A DNA stretch of 32,825 nt from an uncultured Alistipes sp. (GTDB lineage Bacteria; Bacteroidota; Bacteroidia; Bacteroidales; Rikenellaceae), in assembly GCA_947178025.1 (NCBI GenBank), contig CAMWWU010000006.1, positions 1 through 32,825 of the forward strand, written 5' to 3'. The notes under the pieces were generated by a model, which was not told the origin of the DNA, did not search any database, and saw only the letters and a program-made list of their open reading frames with translations. The position numbers and the translations under genes are program-made. Shown here piece after piece: positions 1 to 8,557 of this stretch. Each line of letters opens with the position of its first letter. Within the stretch, counting starts at the first letter, position 1.

Positions 1-339
1 GTGGTTGACGGTGTAGATCCCCGTGTTGGGGCCGATGAAGACGCGGTTGCCGATGGTGACGGGAGCTTCGTCGAGAATCGTCAGGTTGAAATTGCCTACG
101 AAGCCGTCGCCGATGGAGATCTGCGTCCCGAAATCGCACCGGAAGGGGCTGTGGAGGATGACGCCGCTACCGAGGTGTCCGAAGAGCTCGCGGAGGATCG
201 TTTCGCGCGCTTCGCTGCGGCTCGGCGGCAGCTGGTTGAGCCGGAAACAGAGCTCCTCGGCCCGGCGGAGTGCCGCTCCGATCTGCGGCGTGATGGCGCG
301 GAGCCAGTATCCGGCCCGCATTTTTTCGAGATCGTCCAT
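1..339 (-). CDS. Sugar (maltose/galactoside-type) O-acetyltransferase, hexapeptide-repeat family; C-terminus cut by window edge
   Basis: Reverse-strand translation MDDLEKMRAGYWLRAITPQIGAALRRAEELCFRLNQLPPSR...VGNFNLTILDEAPVTIGNRVFIGPNTGIYTVNH; start CAT at 337-339; typical LbH acetyltransferase motifs. Confidence 0.88.
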   Translation of the reverse strand, partial: MDDLEKMRAGYWLRAITPQIGAALRRAEELCFRLNQLPPSRSEARETILRELFGHLGSGVILHSPFRCDFGTQISIGDGFVGNFNLTILDEAPVTIGNRVFIGPNTGIYTVNH

Positions 340-433
340 GCTAAATTCGTTGTCGTCCGGCGAGAGGCCGGGGGGGGCGGTCCGTATGTGCCGGCGTTTC
401 GACGGCGGTCGGCCGGCTGCGGCCGGCGATACG

Positions 434-463
434 AAAAACGGCCCGGGATTCCGGACCGTTTTT
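434..463. terminator. Rho-independent terminator-like hairpin between ferredoxin and acetyltransferase genes
   Basis: AAAAACGGcCCGG-gatt-CCGGaCCGTTTTT: stem with one mismatch, flanked by A and T runs. Confidence 0.6.
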
Positions 464-481
464 ATGTGCTTTCGTTCCGAA

Positions 482-649
482 TTACTCGGCGACGATAGCC
501 TCGCTCGGGCAAACGCCTGCGCAGGTGCCGCAGTCGATGCACTTGTCGGCGTCGATGACGTAGATGTCGCCGGCCGAGATGGCCTCTACCGGGCACTCGC
601 CGAGGCAGGTACCGCAGGCAACGCACGAATCAGTGATTTTGTAAGCCAT
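482..649 (-). CDS. 2[4Fe-4S] ferredoxin, 55 aa
   Basis: Reverse translation MAYKITDSCVACGTCLGECPVEAISAGDIYVIDADKCIDCGTCAGVCPSEAIVAE*; two complete CxxCxxCxxxCP motifs. Confidence 0.95.
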   Translation of the reverse strand: MAYKITDSCVACGTCLGECPVEAISAGDIYVIDADKCIDCGTCAGVCPSEAIVAE

Positions 650-686
650 TGTGTTCTGTTGTTTATGGTTAATGTGTGTGTGGGTG

Positions 687-717
687 CAAATATAGCTATT
701 TATTTGATAATATCAAA
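687..717 (-). promoter_or_regulatory. Bacteroidetes-type promoter for the ferredoxin gene
   Basis: On minus strand: TTTG (714-717), 19-nt spacer, TATATTTG (687-694), matching TTTG-N19-TAnnTTTG. Confidence 0.7.
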
Positions 718-1971
718 ACCCGTGTAGGGAACCAGCACCTCGGGGATGCGGATGCCCTCCTCGGTCTGGAAGTTCTCCAGCAGCGCCGCCACGATGCGCG
801 GCAGGGCGAGCGACGAGCCGTTGAGCGTGTGGGCCAGGCGGGTCTTCTTGTCGGCGTCGCGGTAGCGGAGTTTCAGGCGGTTGGCCTGGAACGATTCGAA
901 GTTCGAAACGGACGAAACCTCCAGCCAGCGCTTCTGGGCTTCGGAGTAGACCTCGAAGTCGTAGGTCAGGGCCGAGGTGAAGGACATGTCGCCGCCGCAC
1001 AGCCGCAGGATGCGGTAGGGCAGCCCCAGCGAGCGGACGAGCCCCTCGACATGGGCCACCATGCCGTCGAGCGCCTCGTAGGAGTTCTCGGGCAGTGCGA
1101 GCTGCACGATCTCCACCTTGTCGAACTGGTGCAGACGGTTCAGACCGCGCACGTCCTTGCCGTAGGATCCGGCCTCGCGGCGGAAGCAGGGGGTGTAGGC
1201 GGTCATCTTGACCGGGAAATCCTTCTCGTCGAGGATCACATCGCGGAAGATGTTCGTCACGGGCACCTCGGCCGTCGGCACGAGGTAGAAGTTGTCGGCC
1301 GTAGCGTGGTACATCTGGCCCTCCTTGTCGGGCAGCTGTCCCGTGCCGAAGCCCGAGGCCTCGTTGACCATCACCGGCGGCTCGATCTCGCGGTAGCCGG
1401 CGGCGGTGTTGTAGTCGAGGAAGTAGTTGATGAGCGCACGCTGCAACCGGGCGCCCTGACCCTTGTAGACGGGGAATCCGGCGCCGGTGAGCTTCACGCC
1501 CAGGTCGAAGTCGATGATGTCGTACTTGCGGGCCAGCTCCCAGTGGGGCAGCGGATTCTCGGGCAGCGCGGTGTAGGTCTCGACGAGCTTCACGACGAGG
1601 TTGTCCTCGGCCGTGCGGCCCTCGGGAACGATCTCGGCCGGGAAGTTGGGCAGCGAGACGATCGCGGCCTGCAGCTCCTCCTGCACGGCGGTCGATTCGG
1701 CCTGGAGGGTCGAGGATTTCGCCTTGAGGTCGGCGACGAAGCGTTTGCGCTCCTCGGCCTCGTCGCGACGGCCCTGACCCATCAGGGCGCCGATCTCCTT
1801 GGCGGCCTTGTTTTGGGCGGCGAGCGTCTCGTCGAGCTCGGTCTGAAGGGCCTTGCGGCGGTCGTCGAGAGCGACGATCTTTTCGATGACGGGCGCGGCG
1901 TCGACGCCCTTCTTGGCCAGCTTGCGGACAGCGGCCTGCATGTCATCGCGGATTTGCTTGACTGTAAGCAT
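700..1971 (-). CDS. serS: Seryl-tRNA synthetase
   Basis: 423 aa; MLTVKQIRDDMQAAVRKLAKKGVDA...; class II motifs such as LVPTAEVPVTNIFRD, PCFRREAGSYGKDVRGLNRLHQFDKVE, and a C-terminal NGSSLALPRIVAALLENFQTEEG. Confidence 0.97.
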   Translation of the reverse strand: MLTVKQIRDDMQAAVRKLAKKGVDAAPVIEKIVALDDRRKALQTELDETLAAQNKAAKEIGALMGQGRRDEAEERKRFVADLKAKSSTLQAESTAVQEELQAAIVSLPNFPAEIVPEGRTAEDNLVVKLVETYTALPENPLPHWELARKYDIIDFDLGVKLTGAGFPVYKGQGARLQRALINYFLDYNTAAGYREIEPPVMVNEASGFGTGQLPDKEGQMYHATADNFYLVPTAEVPVTNIFRDVILDEKDFPVKMTAYTPCFRREAGSYGKDVRGLNRLHQFDKVEIVQLALPENSYEALDGMVAHVEGLVRSLGLPYRILRLCGGDMSFTSALTYDFEVYSEAQKRWLEVSSVSNFESFQANRLKLRYRDADKKTRLAHTLNGSSLALPRIVAALLENFQTEEGIRIPEVLVPYTGFDIIK

Positions 1972-2009
1972 GGTATTTCGTGATTTTGAGTTTCTCGCGT
2001 TACGAATGG

Positions 2010-2025
2010 CAAAATTACAAAATTA
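2010..2025 (-). promoter_or_regulatory. Two overlapping TAnnTTTG-like -7 elements upstream of serS
   Basis: Plus-strand CAAAATTA at 2010-2017 and 2018-2025 (TAATTTTG on minus), about 40-50 nt upstream of the serS start. Confidence 0.4.
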
Positions 2026-2060
2026 GCCGCAATGTTGCTCGCCGCGGGGCGTTTTTTTCG

Positions 2061-3497
2061 TCATTTCCCGAAAAGCGGCCAGGCCGGATCCTCCGTGCGG
2101 GCCTCGTCGAGCAGCGTTTTCAGCGCTTCGACCTGCTCGGGGTACCGGGCCGCCAGGTCGTGCGTCTCGGCGGGGTCTTCGTCGATCCGGTAGAGTTCGT
2201 AGCGGGGTGCCGCCGAGCGGATATCCAGCCGGAGCAGTTTCCACGGGCCTTGGCGCACGGCCTGCCTGCCGCCCAGCTCCATGAACTCGAAGTAGAGGCA
2301 GTCGTGGCGCGGCTGCTCCTCGGGTCGCCCTTCGAGCAGCGGCACCAGACTGATGCCGTCGCCGGCCGGCGTTTCGGCTCCGGCCAGTTCGGCGAAGGTC
2401 GCCGGCAGATCCCAGAAGGCGCACGGCAGGTCCGTTTCGCCGCCCGGGGCGATGTGTCCCGGCCATACGGCGATCATCGGCACGCGGATGCCCCCTTCGT
2501 AGAGGTCGCGTTTGTAGCCGCGCCAGGGACCGTTGCTGTCGAAGAAGTCGGGGTCGGCGCCGCCCTCCAGGTGGGGGCCGTTGTCGCTGGCGAAGACGAT
2601 CAGCGTATTGTCCAGCAGTTGCTTCTCGCGGAGTTTGGCCACCAGTTCGCCCACGTAGCGGTCCAGTCGCGTGACCATCGCCGCGAATGCGGCCCGGGGG
2701 TGCGTCTGCGAGCAGTAGCCGCCCTTGCGGAACGCGGGGTGCCCGGCGTCGCAGCCCCGATAGGGCGTTTCGGGATAGCGCCCGCGGAACTCCTGCATGA
2801 TCTCGTCCTCGGGGACGATCAGCTCGGCGTGGGGGATCGTCGTGGGGTAGAAGAGCAGGAACGGTTCGTCGGCCGTGCGTTCGTCGAGGAAGCGCAGCGC
2901 TTCGCGGTGGATCAGGTCGGGGGCGTAGCTTCCGGAGCCGTAGGGCGCGACGTCGTTTTCCGGCAGGTCGACCCGCTTGCCGTCGCTCCACAGATGGTCG
3001 GGGTAGTAGCTGTGGGCCAGCAGCTGGCAGTTGTAGCCGTAGAAGCGGTCGACGCCCTGCCGGGCCGGATCGCCCGTCGTGCCGATGAATCCGAGTCCCC
3101 ATTTGCCGAAGACGCCCGTCGCATAGCCGGCCTCGCGGAGCGTCCGAAAGAGCGTCGCGGCACCCTCCGGCAGCGGATACTGGCCTTCGGGCGTCAGCTC
3201 CAGGTTGCCGCGCACGGGCGTGTGGCCCGAGTGGGTGCCGGTGAGCAGACACGAGCGCGAGGGCGCCGAAACGGTCGTCCCGGCGTAGCACTGCGTGAAG
3301 CGCAGGCCGGCGGCCGCCAGCGAGTCGATCGAGGGGGTGGCGAAGCGCTGCTGTCCGTAGCAGCTCAGGTCGCCGTAGCCCAGATCGTCGGCGAGGATGA
3401 AGAGGATGTTGGGGCGTGCGGGGGCGGTCGGATGTTCGGAGCAGCCTGCGGAGGCCCCTGCGAGCAGCAGTAGTCCCGGAAGCGAAGGGTTTTTCAT
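2061..3497 (-). CDS. Sulfatase (arylsulfatase-like), predicted lipoprotein, Ser-type active site
   Basis: MKNPSLPGLLLLAGASAGCSEHP (lipobox), RPNILFILADDLGYGDLSCYG, active-site SAPSRSCLLTG, FASDNGPH. Start CAT at 3495-3497; the listed 1091-aa ORF is an over-extension. Confidence 0.93.
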   Translation of the reverse strand: MKNPSLPGLLLLAGASAGCSEHPTAPARPNILFILADDLGYGDLSCYGQQRFATPSIDSLAAAGLRFTQCYAGTTVSAPSRSCLLTGTHSGHTPVRGNLELTPEGQYPLPEGAATLFRTLREAGYATGVFGKWGLGFIGTTGDPARQGVDRFYGYNCQLLAHSYYPDHLWSDGKRVDLPENDVAPYGSGSYAPDLIHREALRFLDERTADEPFLLFYPTTIPHAELIVPEDEIMQEFRGRYPETPYRGCDAGHPAFRKGGYCSQTHPRAAFAAMVTRLDRYVGELVAKLREKQLLDNTLIVFASDNGPHLEGGADPDFFDSNGPWRGYKRDLYEGGIRVPMIAVWPGHIAPGGETDLPCAFWDLPATFAELAGAETPAGDGISLVPLLEGRPEEQPRHDCLYFEFMELGGRQAVRQGPWKLLRLDIRSAAPRYELYRIDEDPAETHDLAARYPEQVEALKTLLDEARTEDPAWPLFGK

Positions 3498-3557
3498 AGG
3501 TCGTGTTTTCGGTCCGACGAATTTAGCGATAATGCGCCGTATCTGCAAAAAATATCG

Positions 3558-3565
3558 TACCTTTG
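3558..3565 (+). promoter_or_regulatory. -7 element (TACCTTTG) upstream of the U32 family gene
   Basis: Match to TAnnTTTG 26 nt before the GTG start; no clear -33 TTTG. Confidence 0.45.
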
Positions 3566-3590
3566 ACTGCTTCTTAACTGTTTCGTATCC

Positions 3591-5438
3591 GTGAAGACCG
3601 TCGAACTGCTCTCTCCCGCCAAAGATTACGCCTCCGCCGTCGCTGCCGTCGATTACGGTGCCGATGCGGTCTATATCGGCGGTGCGCGCTTCGGAGCGCG
3701 GCAGGCCGCCGGCAACGGCGCGGAGGAGATCGCCCGCGTCGCGGAGTATGCTCACCGCTACGGCGTGCGGGTGCACGCCACGCTCAACACGCTGCTGCGC
3801 GACGACGAGCTGGAAGCGGCCGAGCGGCAGGCCCGCGAGTTGATTGCGGCGGGTGTCGATGCGCTGATCGTGCAGGACATGGCGCTGCGGCGTATGGACC
3901 TGCCCGTCGAACTGCACGCCTCGACGCAGGTCTGCAACCGCACCCCCGAGGGGGCGCGGTTTCTGGGCGAGGCGGGTTTCGCGCGCGTGATTCTGGAGCG
4001 GGCGCTCTCGCTCGACGAGATCCGGGCGATCTGCGCCGCCACGACGGCCGAGGTCGAGTGCTTCGTGCACGGGGCGATCTGCGTAGGGTACAGCGGCCGC
4101 TGCTTCCTGTCGCGTTCGATGTCGTCGCGCAGCGGCAACCGCGGGGCGTGCAGCCAGCCCTGCCGCCTCGCGTGGGACCTCACGGACGGCCGCGGGCACC
4201 GCTACGTCGCGGGCAAGCACCTGCTTTCGGTGCGGGACATGAACCTGTCGGCGCGCATCGGCGAGCTGCTCGATGCGGGCGTCACGTCGTTCAAGATCGA
4301 GGGTCGTCTCAAGGATACGGGGTATATCCGCAACGTCGTGGCCTGGTACCGCCGGGCCGTCGACGAGGCGCTGGCCGAGCGTCCCGCCCTGCGGCGCGCA
4401 TCGGTCGGGGAGAGCATCCCCGACTTCGAACCCGACCCCGCGAAGAGCTTCACGCGCGGCGAGTCGCAATACTTCTTCGACGGCAAGCGTGCCGGGGTCG
4501 CGTCGTTCGACACCCCGAAGGCGGTGGGCGAATACGTGGGGCGCGTCGCGCGGGTCGAGCGGCGCGGGTTCCGGATCGACGGATCCCATACGCTCGCGGC
4601 GGGCGACGGCATCTGCTTCCTCGCGCGGGGCGGGCTGGTCGGCACGAACGTCAATGCCGTGCGCGACGGGCTCGTGGAGCCCAACCGGACGGAGGGGATC
4701 GTTGTCGGGGCCGAGGTCTACCGCAACAGCGACCGGCTCTTCAACCTCGCGCTGGAGCGCAGCCGCACGCGCCGCGTGATTCCGATCACGGCCTCGGTCG
4801 AGGTGTCGGCCGACCGCGTGCGGATCGAATATACGGATTGCGAAGGGGTGACCGCCGCCGCAGAGCGTCGCGCGGCGCTCGAACCCGCGAAGAGTCCCGA
4901 GGCCAACGCCGCGGCGCTGCGTGCGCAGGCGGCCCGGAGCGGCGATACGATCTTCGTCGTGCGCGAGACGGCGGTCGAGGGGGCATCTCGGTTCGTCCCG
5001 GCATCGCTGGCCGCCGAGTTGCGGCGCGAGGGGCTCGACAAGCTCCTGCAAGCGCGTCGGGAGCGGAGGCCGGAGCATCGCATCCTGCCCGAAGAGCGGG
5101 CGGTCCGCTATCCGTCGGATCGGCTGACGGCTGAGGAGAATGTCACGAACCGGCTGGCCGAGGCTTTCTACCGCGACCACGGCGTGACGCGGATCGAGGC
5201 GCCGCTGGAGCTTGCGGCGACGACCGTCGGACATCGGGTCATGCACTCCTCCTACTGCATCCGCCGCGAGATGGGCGAGTGTCTGCGCGAGCGGCCGACG
5301 CTGCGCGGCCCCCTCTTCCTGGAGCGCGGCACGCACCGCTATCGGCTGGAGTTCGATTGCGAGCGGTGCGAGATGTCCGTGGTGGACTGTTCGCGCAGTA
5401 GTACGGGAGGCAAGGACGGGAAAGGTGCGAGAAACTGA
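3591..5438 (+). CDS. Peptidase U32 family protein (RlhA/TrhP-type RNA hydroxylation protein)
   Basis: 615 aa; MKTVELLSPAKDYASAVAAVDYGADAVYIGG; U32 signature region ECFVHGAICVGYSGRCFLSRSMSSRSGNRGACSQPCR with four Cys. Confidence 0.92.
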   Translation: MKTVELLSPAKDYASAVAAVDYGADAVYIGGARFGARQAAGNGAEEIARVAEYAHRYGVRVHATLNTLLRDDELEAAERQARELIAAGVDALIVQDMALRRMDLPVELHASTQVCNRTPEGARFLGEAGFARVILERALSLDEIRAICAATTAEVECFVHGAICVGYSGRCFLSRSMSSRSGNRGACSQPCRLAWDLTDGRGHRYVAGKHLLSVRDMNLSARIGELLDAGVTSFKIEGRLKDTGYIRNVVAWYRRAVDEALAERPALRRASVGESIPDFEPDPAKSFTRGESQYFFDGKRAGVASFDTPKAVGEYVGRVARVERRGFRIDGSHTLAAGDGICFLARGGLVGTNVNAVRDGLVEPNRTEGIVVGAEVYRNSDRLFNLALERSRTRRVIPITASVEVSADRVRIEYTDCEGVTAAAERRAALEPAKSPEANAAALRAQAARSGDTIFVVRETAVEGASRFVPASLAAELRREGLDKLLQARRERRPEHRILPEERAVRYPSDRLTAEENVTNRLAEAFYRDHGVTRIEAPLELAATTVGHRVMHSSYCIRREMGECLRERPTLRGPLFLERGTHRYRLEFDCERCEMSVVDCSRSSTGGKDGKGARN

Positions 5439-5454
5439 ACTTTTTTTAAGAGAT

Positions 5455-6339
5455 ATGCAGGAACAGCTGACCCCCGATTTCGGGGACTACGAACTGATCG
5501 ATACGGGCGACTTCGAGAAACTCGAACGCTTCGGACCCTACGTCACGCGACGTCCCGAGCCGCAGGCCATTTGGCGGCGTTCGCTTGCGGAGGAGGAGTG
5601 GCGGCGCCAGGCGCACGCCTCGTTTCTGCGCGACGGCCGCAGCGACGAGCGCGGCGAGTGGCGTCTGCGCCCCGGCATGCCCGACCGCTGGACGATCGGT
5701 TATGCGCTGCCCGGGGCGACGCTTCGCATGCGGCTGGCGCTCACGTCGTTCAAACACGTGGGGATCTTCCCCGAACAGGCGGCCAACTGGGACTTCATCT
5801 GCGACGCCTGCCGGGCGGCCGGCTCTTCGGGCCGGACTCCCCGGGTGCTCAATCTCTTCGCCTACACGGGCGGCGCGACGCTGGCGGCCCGGGCCGCCGG
5901 GGTCGAGGTGACGCACGTCGACTCGGTGAAGCAGGTGGTGACCTGGGCCCGCGAGAACATGGAGCAGAGCGGGCTGGACGGGGTGCGCTGGATCGTCGAG
6001 GACGCCCTGAAGTTCGTGCGCCGCGAGGTGCGGCGCGGCAGCCGCTACGACGGCATCATCCTCGATCCGCCGGCCTACGGCCGCGGTGCGAACGGCGAGA
6101 AGTGGATTCTGGAGGAGAACATCGGCGAGATGCTTGCGGGATGCGCCGAGCTGCTCGCTCCGCAGGGGGCGTTTCTCGTGCTCAATCTCTACTCGATGGG
6201 GCTCTCGTCGACGCTGGCCCGCACGGCCGTGCGGCAGGCTTTCGGCGTGCCGCGCGAGGAGCAGTGGGGCGAACTCTGCTTCACGGACCGTGCCGGCAAG
6301 GAGCTGCCCCTGGGAACCTATTACCGGATGAAACGCTGA
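5455..6339 (+). CDS. Class I SAM-dependent methyltransferase (RlmI/RlmL-like RNA methyltransferase)
   Basis: ATG at 5455; VLNLFAYTGGATLAARAAGVEVTHVDSVKQVVTWARENMEQSGL; catalytic-type motif ILDPPAYGRG. Confidence 0.85.
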   Translation: MQEQLTPDFGDYELIDTGDFEKLERFGPYVTRRPEPQAIWRRSLAEEEWRRQAHASFLRDGRSDERGEWRLRPGMPDRWTIGYALPGATLRMRLALTSFKHVGIFPEQAANWDFICDACRAAGSSGRTPRVLNLFAYTGGATLAARAAGVEVTHVDSVKQVVTWARENMEQSGLDGVRWIVEDALKFVRREVRRGSRYDGIILDPPAYGRGANGEKWILEENIGEMLAGCAELLAPQGAFLVLNLYSMGLSSTLARTAVRQAFGVPREEQWGELCFTDRAGKELPLGTYYRMKR

Positions 6340-6351
6340 ATCTTCGAACCG

Positions 6352-6636
6352 ATGATCGTTCCGATTCTTCTTTTCGGGCTGCTGGGCGACTGTTTCCTCT
6401 CCGCGCTGGTGGGCATATTCGGCAGCGGACGCCGGATCGGCTTCACTTGGACGTTTCTCGTCAGCATCCTCCTGACGCCCCTCGCGGGGCTCGTCGTCGC
6501 CCTGCTGAGCGATCCGCTTCCCGGGCGGGAGAAGCGCTGGGGGTGTCTGGGCGTGCTGCTGGCCCTTGCGGGGCTGCTGTGCCTCGGCATGCTGCTCTTG
6601 CTGCTGCTGGGCGGCGCTGCCGCGCTGCTGGCGTAG
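6352..6636 (+). CDS. Small hydrophobic membrane protein, unknown function
   Basis: 94 aa with about three hydrophobic stretches; starts 12 nt after the methyltransferase stop. Confidence 0.65.
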   Translation: MIVPILLFGLLGDCFLSALVGIFGSGRRIGFTWTFLVSILLTPLAGLVVALLSDPLPGREKRWGCLGVLLALAGLLCLGMLLLLLLGGAAALLA

Positions 6637-6639
6637 CGG

Positions 6640-7206
6640 TTACAGATAGATGGCGATTCCTGCCGCGGCCGAAAGGACGATCAGCAGGATGGGGTTGATC
6701 TTGCGGATCGACCCGATGAAGACGCCGGCGAAGAGCACCCAGCTCCAGGCGTCGATGAAGTTCCGTTCGCCGGGGGCTGCGTCGTGCGGGAAGATCAGCA
6801 GCAGAGCTGCCGATGCGATCATGCCGATCACCACGGGACGCATGCCCCGCATGGCTCCCTCGATCAGCGGGTTGTCTTTCAGCCTCAGGAAAAAGCGCGT
6901 GACGAGCAGCATCAGCGTCAGCGCCGGGAGGCAGACCGCAAGGGTCGCGATGACGGCGCCGAGAACGCCCGCTCCCGTTCCGCCGGCCTGCGAGCCGACG
7001 GTGTAGCCGACGTAGGTCGCCGAGTTGATGGCGATCGGTCCGGGAGTGATCTGCGACACGGCCACGATGTCGGCGAACTCGGCGTTGGTCATCCACCGGT
7101 GCTGCACGACCACCTCGTTCTGGATGAGCGACAGCATGGCGTAACCGCCCCCGAATCCGAAGAATCCGATTTTGAGATAGCTTACGAAGAGATGCCAGAA
7201 GATCAT
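6640..7206 (-). CDS. Chromate transporter (CHR family, short-chain), second of pair
   Basis: 188 aa; FLKIGFFGFGGGYAMLSLIQNEVV, SQITPGPIAINSATYVGY. Confidence 0.92.
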   Translation of the reverse strand: MIFWHLFVSYLKIGFFGFGGGYAMLSLIQNEVVVQHRWMTNAEFADIVAVSQITPGPIAINSATYVGYTVGSQAGGTGAGVLGAVIATLAVCLPALTLMLLVTRFFLRLKDNPLIEGAMRGMRPVVIGMIASAALLLIFPHDAAPGERNFIDAWSWVLFAGVFIGSIRKINPILLIVLSAAAGIAIYL

Positions 7207-7745
7207 TCGGCCGATTTTTTAGCGGTGAAGAGTGTCCATGCGATGCCTGCCGCGGCGGCCGCGATCAGGATCAGAATCGGCGACCAGCCCAATCCCCAGA
7301 CCGCGAGCGCCGTGGCGGCGATCACGAGATACATGGCCCGGTGCATGCCGCGGGCCAGCGAGAGCACCGGACCGACGATCAGCGCCACGACAGCCGGGCG
7401 CATCCCCTTGAACGCGGCGTCGACGACGGGGTTGTCGCGCACGTCGGTGAAGAAGAGGGCGATCAGCAGGATGATCGCGAACGACGGGACGACGACCCCG
7501 AGGATCGAGGCGACGGCGCCCGCGTAGCCGCGCATCTTGTAGCCGACGAAGACCGACGTATTGAGCGAAATGGGGCCCGGGGCCGACTGCGCGAGGGTCA
7601 GCAGGTCCAGAAATTCGCGTTCGGCGATCCAGCCTTTGACGTCGATCACCTCGCGGCGGATCAGCGGGATCATCGCGTAGCCTCCGCCGAAGGTGAAGAG
7701 TCCGATCTTGAAGAAACTCCAGAAAAGTCCGAAGAGTTGGCGCAT
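7203..7745 (-). CDS. Chromate transporter (CHR family, short-chain), first of pair
   Basis: Start CAT at 7743-7745: MRQLFGLFWSFFKIGLFTFGGGYAMIPLIRREVI...LAQSAPGPISLNTSVFVGYK; 4-nt overlap with next gene. Confidence 0.92.
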   Translation of the reverse strand: MRQLFGLFWSFFKIGLFTFGGGYAMIPLIRREVIDVKGWIAEREFLDLLTLAQSAPGPISLNTSVFVGYKMRGYAGAVASILGVVVPSFAIILLIALFFTDVRDNPVVDAAFKGMRPAVVALIVGPVLSLARGMHRAMYLVIAATALAVWGLGWSPILILIAAAAAGIAWTLFTAKKSAE

Positions 7746-7747
7746 GG

Positions 7748-8512
7748 TTATTCTCGTTGTTTTTTGCCCAGCAGCGTGCGCAGTCCGTCGATGAAGACCA
7801 TCGGGTGCGTCGGGGCGCCGGGAAGCCACAGGTCGACGCGGTGCCGCTCGAAGAACGAGCGGTCGACGGCTCGGCTTCGGGCGAAGAGCCCTCCCGAGCA
7901 CGCTTCCGAGCCGCAGGCGACGAGTAGCTTGGGCTCGGCCACGGCGTCGTAGCAGATCTGCAAAGCCTCTGCCATATTCGTCGACACGGGACCCGTGATC
8001 ACCACGCCGTCGGCATGGCGCGGCGACGCGGTGAAGCCGATGCCGAAGCGGCCGAGGTCGAAGTTGACGTTGCCCGTGGCGCCGAGCTCCATCTCGATCG
8101 AGGCGTCGCCGCCGGCCGAGACTTCGCGCAGTTGCAGCGCCTGCGAGAAGCAGCGGCTGAGTTCGGGACGCACCGCGGAGGTGTCGAACGCGACGCACCG
8201 GTCGCCCGGACGCACGACGAGCCCCTCGCGCGTGGGCGAGCCGAGGCGGTAGTCGTTGGTGAAGCGGATGTTGCGCGGAGCCCGGCGGGCGCATTCGCCG
8301 CAGAAGAGGCAGCGCCCCAGGTCGAGGGCGAACGGCGTGACGGAGAGTGCCCCCGTGGGGCAGATCGCCGCCGCCTGCTCCAGCTCCGCGGTGTCGCCGG
8401 TGGCGGTGAGTTCGGGACGTCCCCGGAACTCCGGGGTCAGCTCCACGGCGTCGAGATCGGGTATGGCCTGCCGGCCGTGGCTGCGCAGGACTTTTATCTT
8501 GGGGAGTATCAT
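7748..8512 (-). CDS. Fused ferredoxin-domain + NuoB/HycG-like subunit of an energy-converting-hydrogenase-related complex, most cluster ligands missing
   Basis: 254 aa. HyfH-like N-terminus (GRPELT...ICPTGAL...GRCLFCGECARRAP), then HyfI/HycG-like LQLREVSAGGDASIEMELGATGNVNFDLGRFGIGFTASPRHADGVVITGPVSTNM...VACGSEACSGG...PGAPTHP. Confidence 0.85.
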   Translation of the reverse strand: MILPKIKVLRSHGRQAIPDLDAVELTPEFRGRPELTATGDTAELEQAAAICPTGALSVTPFALDLGRCLFCGECARRAPRNIRFTNDYRLGSPTREGLVVRPGDRCVAFDTSAVRPELSRCFSQALQLREVSAGGDASIEMELGATGNVNFDLGRFGIGFTASPRHADGVVITGPVSTNMAEALQICYDAVAEPKLLVACGSEACSGGLFARSRAVDRSFFERHRVDLWLPGAPTHPMVFIDGLRTLLGKKQRE

Positions 8513-8557
8513 GGTATCGTTATGGTAAGATTTTCCTAATCCGGCATGCCGGGTGCT

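Noticed and set aside
676-1983. 435-aa plus-strand ORF
   Set aside because: Antisense shadow of serS in GC-rich DNA; low-complexity composition.
3498-5336. N-terminal extension of the 1091-aa minus-strand ORF 2061-5336
   Set aside because: Antisense to the U32 gene; the real sulfatase starts at 3497 with a lipoprotein signal.
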